From: a virus
DNA length: 64,000 bases
Virus record (IMG/VR): IMGVR_UViG_3300028394_000045
Coordinates: 87,645 to 151,644 of that record
Strand: one strand, 5' to 3'
Shown here: positions 12,201 through 19,192 of the stretch, piece by piece
Layout of the letters: the number at the start of each line of letters is the position of its first letter
Numbering within the stretch: position 1 is the first letter of the stretch
The notes under the pieces: model-generated
Database searches by the model: none
Seen by the model: only the letters and a program-made list of their open reading frames with translations
Told to the model about the DNA's origin: nothing
Position numbers and translations under genes: made by a program

Positions 12201-15200
12201 CGCATCTACGGAACTATCACATCCACAGTGGCCAATGCTGCACTGACTTCAGGAAATACCTTGCGTGTGAATAACATGGATGTAACAGTTCCTGCTGCCT
12301 GGAGCAGCTTGACCACATACAACAAAAATGATGTGGTCTATAACTTGTCAGGTACCACATACACCATCTATCTGGCATTGCAGGCTGTGCCTGCTGCCAC
12401 AGCACTGAGCAATGCAAGCTACTGGTCATCAGTGACCACAACAACTGTGGCTGCCAGCATCTATGTACGTGCGCTGGCCGCCCACATAAACAGTACAGTT
12501 CCAAATGTTGTTGCCATAGTGGATTCAACCGGATATCTTACAGTGTCTGTTAAGAACAGCAATGCAGCACCGGCATTTAATAAATTGCAAGTAGCGCCGG
12601 GCTCAGTTGGCACAGCATTCACTACATTGGCATTCAAGACATTTGCATTTACACAAACGATCCTCAGTCCATATCCTGTAAAATATGGTGCGTTTGGATC
12701 CAGCGTGAGTGTTTCGGATCAGGCCACCACTGTGGTCGTGGGAGCACCAAACGGTACTCTGTATCTGATCACAGTGTTTGATGATGGCACCACAGATTTT
12801 GATGCAGATAGCACCACCTTCATCACCACAGTGAATAACAGTGGTGCTGTGTATGCATATGATTATTTGCCATCTTCGACTCTCAGCATATCAAATCCAG
12901 GGCAATTTATATTTGGACAACAGATCAACAACAGCCAGATCAACACATTAGATGGATTTGGCACAGCCGTGAACTATATAGATGGCATTCTAGTAGCAGG
13001 CGCACCAAAGAATGATGTAGGAGACAGCACAGCAGATTACGGTCGTGTGTTTGTATTCCAAAATCCCGATCGTAACCCAGCTTGGACAGTGATCAGACAA
13101 CAACAACCTGTGGTTGATATCAGACTGATCAATGGAGTGTTTGCATATGATCGGGTCACCAGTGCTACTACACAGTTCTTTGATTTCTTTGATCCATTAC
13201 AAGGCAAGATTCTAGGTGCAGCTAGACAAAATATTGACTACATCGGCGGTATAGATCCGGCCAATTATAATATTGGCCCTACTAGCATCAACGGTGCCAC
13301 CTGGTGGGACGGACACACAAGCGAAGTATGGTGGGACACCAGTACTGTCCGATTCATTGACCCTAATCAAGACGACATAACTTATGCTAGTCGTCGTTGG
13401 GGACAACTATTCCCGGGCAGTTCTGTAGATGTATATCAATGGATACTGAGTCCGGTACCTCCGATCAACTATACCGGACCGGGAACACCATACAGCACAA
13501 TCAGCTACAGCATCAATACCAGACTTACCAGAGACGGCATATTTGCTACTGAATATTATTTCTGGGTGCGAGGTATCACAACCACAGCTACTCAACAAGG
13601 TAAAACACTGAGTGTGGCCACTGTGGCACGATATATCACTGACCCTAAATCCAGTGGTATCACTTACATGGCACCTATAAATGCTAGCACCATTGCCCTG
13701 TACAATGCCGCTGAGTACATCGTGGCATCTGATACAGTGATCAACATATCTTTTGACAGAGAAGCCACAGACAGTAACGTACATACTGAATATGAACTAA
13801 TAGCCGAAGGCAAACCAGACGCCTTCTTGAGTACCAATCTCTATCGTAAGTTACAAGACAGCTTCTGCGGTGTGGATACCTTTGGCAACAACGTACCAGA
13901 TCCAAATCTCGGCCCGGCTGAGCGATATGGTGTGCAGTTCCGCCCACGACAAAGTATGTTTGTGGATAGATTTGCTGCACTTAAAAACTATCTCACCAGG
14001 GTCAATGATGTGTTGTCCATGTATTCAATCTCAGAAAGTCGCAGTTTTAATTTGCTCAACAGCGCCGAACCTGAACCAAGTGCAGCAACTGGTTTATGGA
14101 ATCTACGTGTGGCGAATTTAGAGATATTGGGATTCCAAAACATCTATACTGTACCATTGGGCTATCGCTATTTGGTAGTGACCGACAGCGACAACAAAGG
14201 TCTATGGACCATTTACACAGTGGCAGCCAGCGATCAAACAGCAGGCAAAAGACTTCTACGACTATCGTTTGTGCAAGGATACAACACAGCCGACTATTGG
14301 AGTTATATCGACTGGTATCTTCCAGGATACAATTCCAGCAGTAAAGTCATAGCCACAATACCTAATAAAGCTGGATTAGATACATTAACCGTGGCAGTGG
14401 GTAGTAGTGTGAAAATCACAGCCAATGCTCAAGGTAAATGGGAAATATATCTATTGACCGATGCGGGATGGGAACGTGTGGGATTACAGGATGGTACTAT
14501 TGCATTCTCGGCCGAATTGTGGGATTATCAATTGGGCAGATTTGGATTTGACATTGAAGTATTTGATGCACAATATTATGATCAAGAACCTGTAAAAGAA
14601 ACACGAAAAATCATACAAGCGATTAATGAAGAATTGTTGATTGACGAATTGGCGATTGAACGCAATCGTGCATTGACATTGGTATTCAATTTTGTATTGA
14701 GCGAATTCTCTGCACCAGAATGGTTAGTCAAGACCAGCTTGATCGATGTGGATCACAGAATTCGAAATCTAGTACCTTATCAAAACTATCGTAGGGACAA
14801 TCAAGAATTTGTGCTGGATTACATAAAAGAAGTCAAACCTTACCATGTGCAATTACGTGAGTTCAATCTACGATATAACGGGCTTGATCAATTCCAGGGC
14901 AGTCTCACTGACTTTGATTTACCAGCCTACTACAATACCACACTGACCACACCTCAATATACTAGTCCTATATTGCTGCCTTATCAACACGGATCGTCAG
15001 ATGTGGCCAACTTCTTAAGCGATTTGCCTGCTAACAGCACAGTATGGAACACATTCCCGTACGATCAATGGTACAACAACTATCTGCTGACCCTTACTGC
15101 TGTAACAATTGTTGATAATGGTACAGGATACACAGAACCTCCAATAGTGATTGTGGGTGATGCATGGACCAGTAATACCTCTGTGACTATCAATCAGCAA

Positions 15201-18200
15201 CTGTTCTATGCAAACAACAACACAACCAATCTCTACACAGTGGTCGTGGATGGAATCACTGGAATCGAGCCACCTACTTTCACTACCAGTGGGTTACAAA
15301 CCAACGGTACTGCTACTCTGGCATATGCTGGACTGGCTGCTGAAGCAACTGCTGTAATTAACAGTTTAGGACAAGTAGTGGCAGTGAATGTCACTTACTC
15401 TGACGCAGTTTATCGATCGACTCCGAGCATATCGTTCAGCGGCGGTGGCGGTGTTGGCTCTGGAGCCATAGCATATGCAAGGATCACTCCGGGATTGGCA
15501 CGTAGCTTCAAGACCACGATCAAGTATGATCGATTCCAATACTTTAGCGATGTAAGAGATTGGAGCCCGAGCGGAACATATCAAGATGGGCAATTAGTAC
15601 GCTACGATGATCGTGTGTGGCAAGCTGCCAGTGCAGATTCCACAGCAGTGGTGGGTCCCACATTCAATCTTGAAGATTGGACATTGATCCCAGCTAGAGA
15701 TTTAACTGGTGTCGATCGTACCATGGGTCTATATGTTGCCGGACCAAATCAACCCGGATTGGATTTGCCGTTGTTGATTGACGGTGTGGACTATCCAGGA
15801 GTGCAAGTGTATGGAAATTACTTCCTGGACACAGCTCCCGAGGATGCTATATATGCCAGCACATTCACTGATACAACACTTGGTAACACATTTACCAGCA
15901 TCAACGTAGATGGCGGTGAATTTATCGGATTGTACGAAGGGCATGCCCCCGAAGAACTAGTGAATGGTGCAGAATTTGACACACTTGACCTGCGTGTTTA
16001 TACACGTCCAGGTGCTGATTGGAACAGAGATGGGCATGGATTCCAATTAGCGGACACTCGTTATCTTTACGAGGCTGCGGTAACAGACACATTCAGTTGG
16101 GCAGGCCTGGTAGAGAACCCAGTGGGAATCTTCGTAACAAATACCACTACTAATCTTCCATTGGCTCTGAATATTGATTATTCAGTGGATTGGGTTCTAC
16201 AAACAATCACAGTACTCACTGTGGCCAACGGAGATATACTTAGCGTCACGGCATATGAATTAGGTGGCGGCAATCAATTGTATCGTGATAATTTCACGGG
16301 AACAGGATCTCAGACCACAATTATTCCAGTCAATTCTGCACAAATAATCAGTATCGCAGTATTTGTAAATGGTGTATCTACTACTGTAGTGGGGTGGACT
16401 CCATACACACCTAGTGTAGATTGGAATCAACTAAACAGCTATGCCAAACAAGACCTGGTCAATACCAATGATGGCAGTTCAGCAGAGACTTATTATCGTG
16501 CATTAAAAGATGTGCCTGCCGGTATCGATATTGCTGATCCATTGTATTGGTTAGAATATGTTCCTACTTTGCAATCAATTGTTGATCTAGGGGCAGTATA
16601 TGATGATACCGATGGTATAGCACTAGTTGCGTTTGGGGTATCTGTCATAGATGCAGGGTACTTTATCATTGGCCGACAATATACCATCACAGAAGTGGGT
16701 ACAACTAATTTTGTGGCCATCGGTGCTGGAGCAAATACTGTAGGAACAGTATTCACTGCTAGCGGAATTGGATCGGGCACTGGTAAAGCATCTACAGTGT
16801 ATAGTTGGAGCGCGCCACAAACACAATATATTGTAGCAGATTCTAATTTTGTCACGTTCAAGAGTACCACATTGACCAATTCAGTACAAGGTAGCAATCT
16901 TGCTAACATGATAGTTGATCGCAATGGGTTGAGATTACAACCTCCGGAAGGTCGTGAATGGACCAGTGACGGTAGTTCATTGGCATTTGCATTGCCTAAC
17001 CGTGGGGGGTACAGTCAATCGATTATAAATGCCACAACAGACGTTATTGTGTGGGTAGATAACATACTACAACAACAAAGTATTGGTGGTGTGCCTGGTG
17101 TTTATAGTGTGACACCTTATTCAGGAACTAACGATCGTGAGGTCGTGTTTAATGTACCACCTCCTGCTGGTGCTCGTATATTGATCACAGTGACCACTCA
17201 AGCTGGATATCAATTGGCCGGTACCACTTTGCAGATTGTGGGAGCAGTCAATCTCGACGACTTGTTTAGTGTAACAACCTTCAATGATACTTCACAACAA
17301 TATCCGCTGACCTTGGTATTCAACGGTCCAATAGTTACTGGTGTGGAAATTGTAGATCCATTTGACCCATTGCCAAATGATCCGGCATATAACAGCCAGC
17401 CGGGAAGTTTTGATTATGCAACAGTGAATGATACACAATGGAGTTACTCATACAGCAAAGGAGATGCGGTGTATGACAATCAATTCTGGTTAGAGCGTGC
17501 CAATGTCAATGCTGCTAGATTATGGGTCACACTAGATGGATATGCTCTGACCAATAGCATAGATTACACAGTGGAAGGTGAATATCTCATACTGGGATCA
17601 GGTGCCATCGAGCCCGGCCAGATAATGGCCATAACCGAAGTGACCAGCAGCATAGTGCCTGATGCAATGGCATTCCGCATATTCCAGGACATGCGTGGAG
17701 TACAAGCCACATATCGTATCACACCTGCTAGTACCACAGCATTGATGCAACCACTCACTGCAACCGGTAATATCATGTATGTTGAAGATGCTAACGCATT
17801 GGGACAGCCTAACTTAGATATTGGTGTGTTTGGTGTTTGCACCGTAAATGGCGAACGTATCATGTATCGTGGCATTAATCTGGTAGATAACAGTATCAAC
17901 GGGCTCATGCGAGGTACTGCTGGTACAGCAGCAGCAGATCATGACACAGGCGCAGCAGTATATGATCTTAGCCGTGGTAATCTGTTACAGAGCAGTTATC
18001 AAGATTACATAGTTTCAGACACTAGCATAGGTGATGGATCTACCACGGTATTCTATGCACCTAGCATAAATGTTGATGATTTTGTTGACAGCAGTAGCGA
18101 AGCACCTGCTATCGAAGTATATGTTGCTGGCATCCGCCAGTATGCCTACAGTGACACCACTGCTACCAGCCAATACCGTTGGTTTGTGACAGATTTTGAT

Positions 18201-18392
18201 CCGTTGGCTGTGGATTTTGTTGTGGATGACACTGCATATCCACCATTGCTACCACCTGTGGCCAATGTAGAAGTCACAATATTGGTACGCCACGGAGTGA
18301 CTTGGTATCAACGCGGGCCGACCACTCCAAGTGATGGTATTGCTCTGCAAGATACTGAAACTATTGCTGCAAGGTTTTTACGTGGTCTATAA
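3252..18392 (+). CDS. Giant 5,046-residue virion structural protein (baseplate/tail region)
   Basis: One uninterrupted frame of 15.1 kb starts on the A of the preceding TAA. It sits where T4 has gene 7 (baseplate wedge), between the gp6-like gene and fibre genes. I recognise: a cupredoxin-like beta-domain at about residues 178-297; four short W...Y..G..V/K...W carbohydrate-module-like motifs at about 1993-2032, 3016-3061, 4103-4147 and 4390-4437; FG-GAP-like beta-propeller blades scattered over 2420-3274 (for example FGYSVAMSLDERWMYVGAPG, FGTAVNYIDGILVAGAP); GDGxTTxF-type modules near 2570 and 4970; and a common phage motif ITEVGTTNFVAIGAGANTVG near 4480. No membrane segment, signal peptide or catalytic motif is obvious. 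It is probably a modular baseplate, fibre or adhesin protein; exact role is inference. Base composition and codon use look like the neighbours. Confidence 0.75.
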   Translation: MATVRSVDLLPQIFQTDTNKQFLAATLDQLTQEPKFKQTQGYIGRTVGPGVNPNDNYVVEPDAIRTDYQLEPGVVSLVPDTNTIKNAITYPGINDAVGFSGGDSARPDRLYESEYYSWDPFVDFDTFVNFSQYFWLPAGPDAVDVQAAAIPTTDNFAVTRENGVYTFSGVTGDNPVIDLVRGGSYTFQIAQNTKETVNYRVGNSGTSAYLLDGLRNPTLTLVRGNTYVFNLVFVGDFPFWIKTAPVTGVGDVYDTGVTRNGAVTGLVTFTVPQDAPSTLYYASQTQMNMQGTLNIVDGVPGTGPGFWIQAFPGVNGKDPNNPNISSRDVLGVSDNGTDLGTVVFNVPQKTAQNFYYSLTPFGVNSNGLVITPVDIICDLKFEQVNNQPVEQFLATYGGIDGTANLNGRTLVFTEPVTDAEAGGWQVNTFFDPLTETSSNNGLVGSYDTTFFSQSSPVPPEDRYQLWQINYVTVDHYTYMTLSKISDIPVLNKFTARYGIQYSNTQWYKTAAGVFERIPLLTAAQDILYYQDGTDPEIFGRIRLVEQTASTTLFIDAILGQPSYTSPNGVVFTNGLKVKFVGDVSPATYGSGTFPLVITAAQPGSNYLTTASTADLYVGEKIVFSQSIGGVLPGTYYVQSIAANGIQFSISTQKGGGAYPLDIGSGNVTATVVSDLEYYVSGVGTAIELLPVENFVTPELYVVDANDSTIYTEPDTTDYLTINRASLDRNAWSRSNRWFHTDVINATAKYNNAVATFDNNYRAKRPIIQFRPDIRLWNMGTEGKTPVDIIDFAQTDAFSNIEGSTGYTIDGYTLIDGSRVIFAADEDQSVRNKIYVVSFIVPDTVAPLIAQPIINLTPAEDGEVLADQCTVCLNGVTSAGVTFWFDGTNWIEAQQKTAVQQAPLFNVYNTSGYSFGDQTVYQSSTFSGSKLFSYAVGDTTIIDPILQFPLQYLNINNVGDIVFVNNLYKDTFLYVVDNASVTLDISSGSVREYDTRATYQRLIGWQTAATKSQTYQQFKFTYTGATLKLDVKANSSVNNTPPIKIYVGSVFQEPGVYSYLTTDTSTTITLNNTYIPGDIIEVLVLSDQTSATAFYQVPINLQNNPLNGNSPEFTLGTIRTHYESICQNLLTVQGPVNGSNNTRDLGNLVPYGLTILQQSAPMTLAGYFLRSPDYNIFASLSFAAREYNKYKYQLLDAVTQQTIGFDTISQILDTAIQNVTLGRVETQPFYWSDMLPSGAVYTTTTYTIGYTDTGSFDTVQVYNYRSANYLGMNVYLGEALLTRDRDYVVATDGPRITVLVDLPLGSQLVLQEYSATYGSFAPNTPTKLGLYPAFVPQVITQRASGGMVQVTQGHDGSITPLFNDIRDQVLLEFETRIYNNLKLDGNPVPLTIENVLPGQFRDTGFSYSEITNILNQDFLSYVGANKLDYRTQNFRADNKFTWNYSSAQNKLNSKENLLGAWRGINRYFYDTEQPQYTPWEMLGFSKQPLWWEGKYGPAPYTGDNLVLWDDLAAGYVADPVAPYFRPEYARPASIGSADEPPRSGIWGPGPYPSMAPVIPTGDEGQLLSPFNSTMGTYANAQFQKSWAPGDGGPVEASFWNSSSYPFAVMHVLAVTRTAKFFALFADRDLYRYNVEFGQYLLNDRYRLDANGIEVYGNGVSKASYIDWIVDYNRQSGINSTDELTADLASLDVRLCYRMASFSDKQYIKIFTEKSSPNSTNTTLMIPDQSYNLLLYKNQPFDRTSYSAVVIQNVTGGYAVYGYSAAQPYFNVLASKSTGQLRTITSGGATVRVPTFYTNTVVQVPYGTIFTNETSVCDFLLSYGQLLQQQGITFTDRANGYVLDWGQMCNEFLYWSQQGWGENALLNLNPLAAKLTVTREQAVVDSIAVQTIDNVLLDQNNRELPTRNLNVVRIGNTFVCEPLTTQTLSYIDLKYTTYEHMIVLDNQSVFGDLMYQPTTGARQNRLILIASNTADWTGQIDTPGFILNLDNVQEWTGLKRYTKGQIVKYKNVYWSALNIVQPSAQFNFNDWTQSDYTQIELGLLPNLANKADQLANSYNINSANLETDNDLLSYGLIGFRPRQYMAALNLDDVSQLNVYRQFLGSKGTIISAELFSNANLGKEAADYSIYENWAVLRATYGANANRSFVELRLNRAYLSSNPSLVQVVLPQQASSADQQILFSDIWKQSYKLTSPDFMPTTTVSPTDIQLPTAGYVNLNDADITVFDINDLGNISANLDAIAVGTSIWVAKVNDYDWNIYRAQAVPGAIQHVCDNLDGTSRVIFSQPHGLSYSDTLIINFFDSEVNGVYNVLSVPNITTVNIAFQFTNQRTVADGTGLGFTLKTMRVAQASDVINLPYANDILPGAIVWVDNNGEDLWEVIQKQDVFTSSSQISPVLLDAGEQYGSAVAQASARAALFVGSPRYGFGTVTEKGAVYVYVKNSGDTYSPVSPIADADGILTLDRTGVRGYGNAIDFGNQTWAVAGASKSLGPSSETNNGYAAVIYRDPALGQPGVNPFAQWQLLTLPGTTTSTTPGAGEFGYSVAMSLDERWMYVGAPGLNTVYAYGRVTWEDQFITVLGDGVTTQFLIGNVIQIDNSSQLKVTLDGNIQLSGYSVDAAFNKVTFTTAPASGVLIKMQRISSQQLDAQTYYDVPQTSTSGSGLGAKFTIIRVRGEVGQPGSTQGGVGATSFGSGYAVGNTITIAGASFGGTNNIVLTITSIGTGGTLGNFNIAYTAPTLATVFSLNEYFFTATNIYSFSIEVNNVLYRPNIDYTFSTVTQDLTFTGTGPAAGAVIVARAKSYFTYINSITAIGLSSSDRFGHSISCTTDGRQLLIGTPYSTESGNVEAGSVYVFDRNVQRFIYGEDGSTVTFTLLGTPVAPIGVIVNNVFLTNQTDSVVGADNTFYWNGANTVTINADLQYGDVIEIETNQFAQVQELTQNTIANFSNFGQTVDICSYDCSLYSGVPQSSVQIYKGGVVERDVNQSRIYGTITSTVANAALTSGNTLRVNNMDVTVPAAWSSLTTYNKNDVVYNLSGTTYTIYLALQAVPAATALSNASYWSSVTTTTVAASIYVRALAAHINSTVPNVVAIVDSTGYLTVSVKNSNAAPAFNKLQVAPGSVGTAFTTLAFKTFAFTQTILSPYPVKYGAFGSSVSVSDQATTVVVGAPNGTLYLITVFDDGTTDFDADSTTFITTVNNSGAVYAYDYLPSSTLSISNPGQFIFGQQINNSQINTLDGFGTAVNYIDGILVAGAPKNDVGDSTADYGRVFVFQNPDRNPAWTVIRQQQPVVDIRLINGVFAYDRVTSATTQFFDFFDPLQGKILGAARQNIDYIGGIDPANYNIGPTSINGATWWDGHTSEVWWDTSTVRFIDPNQDDITYASRRWGQLFPGSSVDVYQWILSPVPPINYTGPGTPYSTISYSINTRLTRDGIFATEYYFWVRGITTTATQQGKTLSVATVARYITDPKSSGITYMAPINASTIALYNAAEYIVASDTVINISFDREATDSNVHTEYELIAEGKPDAFLSTNLYRKLQDSFCGVDTFGNNVPDPNLGPAERYGVQFRPRQSMFVDRFAALKNYLTRVNDVLSMYSISESRSFNLLNSAEPEPSAATGLWNLRVANLEILGFQNIYTVPLGYRYLVVTDSDNKGLWTIYTVAASDQTAGKRLLRLSFVQGYNTADYWSYIDWYLPGYNSSSKVIATIPNKAGLDTLTVAVGSSVKITANAQGKWEIYLLTDAGWERVGLQDGTIAFSAELWDYQLGRFGFDIEVFDAQYYDQEPVKETRKIIQAINEELLIDELAIERNRALTLVFNFVLSEFSAPEWLVKTSLIDVDHRIRNLVPYQNYRRDNQEFVLDYIKEVKPYHVQLREFNLRYNGLDQFQGSLTDFDLPAYYNTTLTTPQYTSPILLPYQHGSSDVANFLSDLPANSTVWNTFPYDQWYNNYLLTLTAVTIVDNGTGYTEPPIVIVGDAWTSNTSVTINQQLFYANNNTTNLYTVVVDGITGIEPPTFTTSGLQTNGTATLAYAGLAAEATAVINSLGQVVAVNVTYSDAVYRSTPSISFSGGGGVGSGAIAYARITPGLARSFKTTIKYDRFQYFSDVRDWSPSGTYQDGQLVRYDDRVWQAASADSTAVVGPTFNLEDWTLIPARDLTGVDRTMGLYVAGPNQPGLDLPLLIDGVDYPGVQVYGNYFLDTAPEDAIYASTFTDTTLGNTFTSINVDGGEFIGLYEGHAPEELVNGAEFDTLDLRVYTRPGADWNRDGHGFQLADTRYLYEAAVTDTFSWAGLVENPVGIFVTNTTTNLPLALNIDYSVDWVLQTITVLTVANGDILSVTAYELGGGNQLYRDNFTGTGSQTTIIPVNSAQIISIAVFVNGVSTTVVGWTPYTPSVDWNQLNSYAKQDLVNTNDGSSAETYYRALKDVPAGIDIADPLYWLEYVPTLQSIVDLGAVYDDTDGIALVAFGVSVIDAGYFIIGRQYTITEVGTTNFVAIGAGANTVGTVFTASGIGSGTGKASTVYSWSAPQTQYIVADSNFVTFKSTTLTNSVQGSNLANMIVDRNGLRLQPPEGREWTSDGSSLAFALPNRGGYSQSIINATTDVIVWVDNILQQQSIGGVPGVYSVTPYSGTNDREVVFNVPPPAGARILITVTTQAGYQLAGTTLQIVGAVNLDDLFSVTTFNDTSQQYPLTLVFNGPIVTGVEIVDPFDPLPNDPAYNSQPGSFDYATVNDTQWSYSYSKGDAVYDNQFWLERANVNAARLWVTLDGYALTNSIDYTVEGEYLILGSGAIEPGQIMAITEVTSSIVPDAMAFRIFQDMRGVQATYRITPASTTALMQPLTATGNIMYVEDANALGQPNLDIGVFGVCTVNGERIMYRGINLVDNSINGLMRGTAGTAAADHDTGAAVYDLSRGNLLQSSYQDYIVSDTSIGDGSTTVFYAPSINVDDFVDSSSEAPAIEVYVAGIRQYAYSDTTATSQYRWFVTDFDPLAVDFVVDDTAYPPLLPPVANVEVTILVRHGVTWYQRGPTTPSDGIALQDTETIAARFLRGL
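10510..13070 (+). repeat. FG-GAP-like beta-propeller blades inside the giant structural protein
   Basis: At about residues 2420-3274 of the giant protein, units of the form (F/Y)G.(S/A)(V/I)......(L/V)(L/I/V).G(A/T)P followed by a V(Y/F)V(Y/F) strand recur. The clearest are at about 2463, 2533, 2813, 3143 and 3233. Known FG-GAP repeats build integrin-type seven-bladed propellers. Here long other domains (a GDGVTTQF module and glycine-rich modules) are inserted between blades, so the propeller would be strongly interrupted. This is protein-level repetition; I see no direct DNA repeats. Confidence 0.5.
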
Positions 18393-18411
18393 ACAAGGTA
18401 AATAAAATATC

Positions 18412-18561
18412 ATGCCAACTACAACGCCAACCAAGCCAGTGATACCTGTGCCAGCACCACGGCCCAAAAAGCCCAATGAAAATGGGACAATTTCGGTGCA
18501 AGCTCACATGAGGATCTACGATCCAAAAACACAAAAAACCTATGTGGAGGGGCGAGCATGA
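18412..18561 (+). CDS. 49-residue mini-protein resembling the N-terminus of the next virion protein
   Basis: An ATG at 18412 opens a 49-codon frame ending in TGA at 18559-18561, which overlaps the next gene's ATG (18558) as ATGA, a typical coupled junction. The first half is Pro/Lys-rich (MPTTTPTKPVIPVPAPRPKK). The second half, MRIYDPKTQKTYVEGR, resembles VKIHDPNSGEILVDKKN near the start of the following protein. It may be a short paralogue, or the detached first strand of a duplicated tail protein. Reality is supported by tight packing and by this similarity; function is unknown. Confidence 0.6.
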   Translation: MPTTTPTKPVIPVPAPRPKKPNENGTISVQAHMRIYDPKTQKTYVEGRA

Positions 18562-19163
18562 TCACTCCAGGGCTGTGCAAAATTGAAGGATTTGTAAAGA
18601 TACATGATCCAAATTCCGGAGAAATATTAGTGGATAAAAAGAATGCTATCCACTATGAAAACATCTCTATCGCTATGGCGCAAACTCTGAGCAATAGAGA
18701 TCTAGGATATATCTATCTAATGGCATTCGGCAATGGTGGCAGTTCGGTGGATCCAACCGGTGTAATCACATATCTACCCCCGAATACCACTGGGCAAAAT
18801 GCAGACTTATACAATCAAACCTATCAAAAAGTAGTGGATGATAATTCAGCAGCTGACACTGATCCTGAAAATAACAAAATGACTGTGTTACACACATCGG
18901 GTAATCTTTACACTGATATTTTGGTAAGTTGCTTGCTGGATTATGGCGAGCCTCCAACACAGCAGGCTTTTGATAATTCAACCAATTTCAATGGTGAATA
19001 TGTTTTTGACGAACTAGGTCTAAAATCCTGGAATGGATCGTCGGAAAATCTTCGATTGATTACGCACGTAATTTTCCACCCAGTGCAAAAGAGTTTAAAT
19101 CGGCAAATACAGATCGACTACACGCTGCGGATCCAGACATTGACTAACATCAATGCTGTATAA
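18558..19163 (+). CDS. Virion structural protein, 201 residues
   Basis: The ATG at 18558 is preceded by a strong GGAGG Shine-Dalgarno and overlaps the stop of the mini-protein. The protein begins with a short beta-strand segment (FVKIHDPNSGEILVDKKNAI), then YENISIAMAQTLSNRDLGYI and a glycine-rich FGNGGSSVDPTG motif. I associate this layout with conserved tail/fibre-adjacent proteins of T4-like marine and freshwater phages. No enzymatic motif or signal peptide is seen. Its place between the baseplate and fibre genes suggests a tail-tip or fibre-connector role (inference). The stop codon lies inside the late-promoter octamer that precedes the fibre gene. Confidence 0.6.
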   Translation: MITPGLCKIEGFVKIHDPNSGEILVDKKNAIHYENISIAMAQTLSNRDLGYIYLMAFGNGGSSVDPTGVITYLPPNTTGQNADLYNQTYQKVVDDNSAADTDPENNKMTVLHTSGNLYTDILVSCLLDYGEPPTQQAFDNSTNFNGEYVFDELGLKSWNGSSENLRLITHVIFHPVQKSLNRQIQIDYTLRIQTLTNINAV

Positions 19164-19166
19164 ATA
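19159..19166 (+). promoter_or_regulatory. T4-type late promoter octamer TATAAATA
   Basis: An exact TATAAATA, the octamer recognised by the T4 gp55/gp33 late transcription machinery, lies 26 bases before the fibre start at 19193 and overlaps the stop of the upstream gene. Transcription would start a few bases downstream, leaving a short leader containing AGGAACAGG as ribosome site. This phage's own late sigma factor is not in the window, so use of the octamer is inferred from T4 knowledge. Confidence 0.55.
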
Positions 19167-19192
19167 TTGATAACAGGAACAGGTAATTCAAA

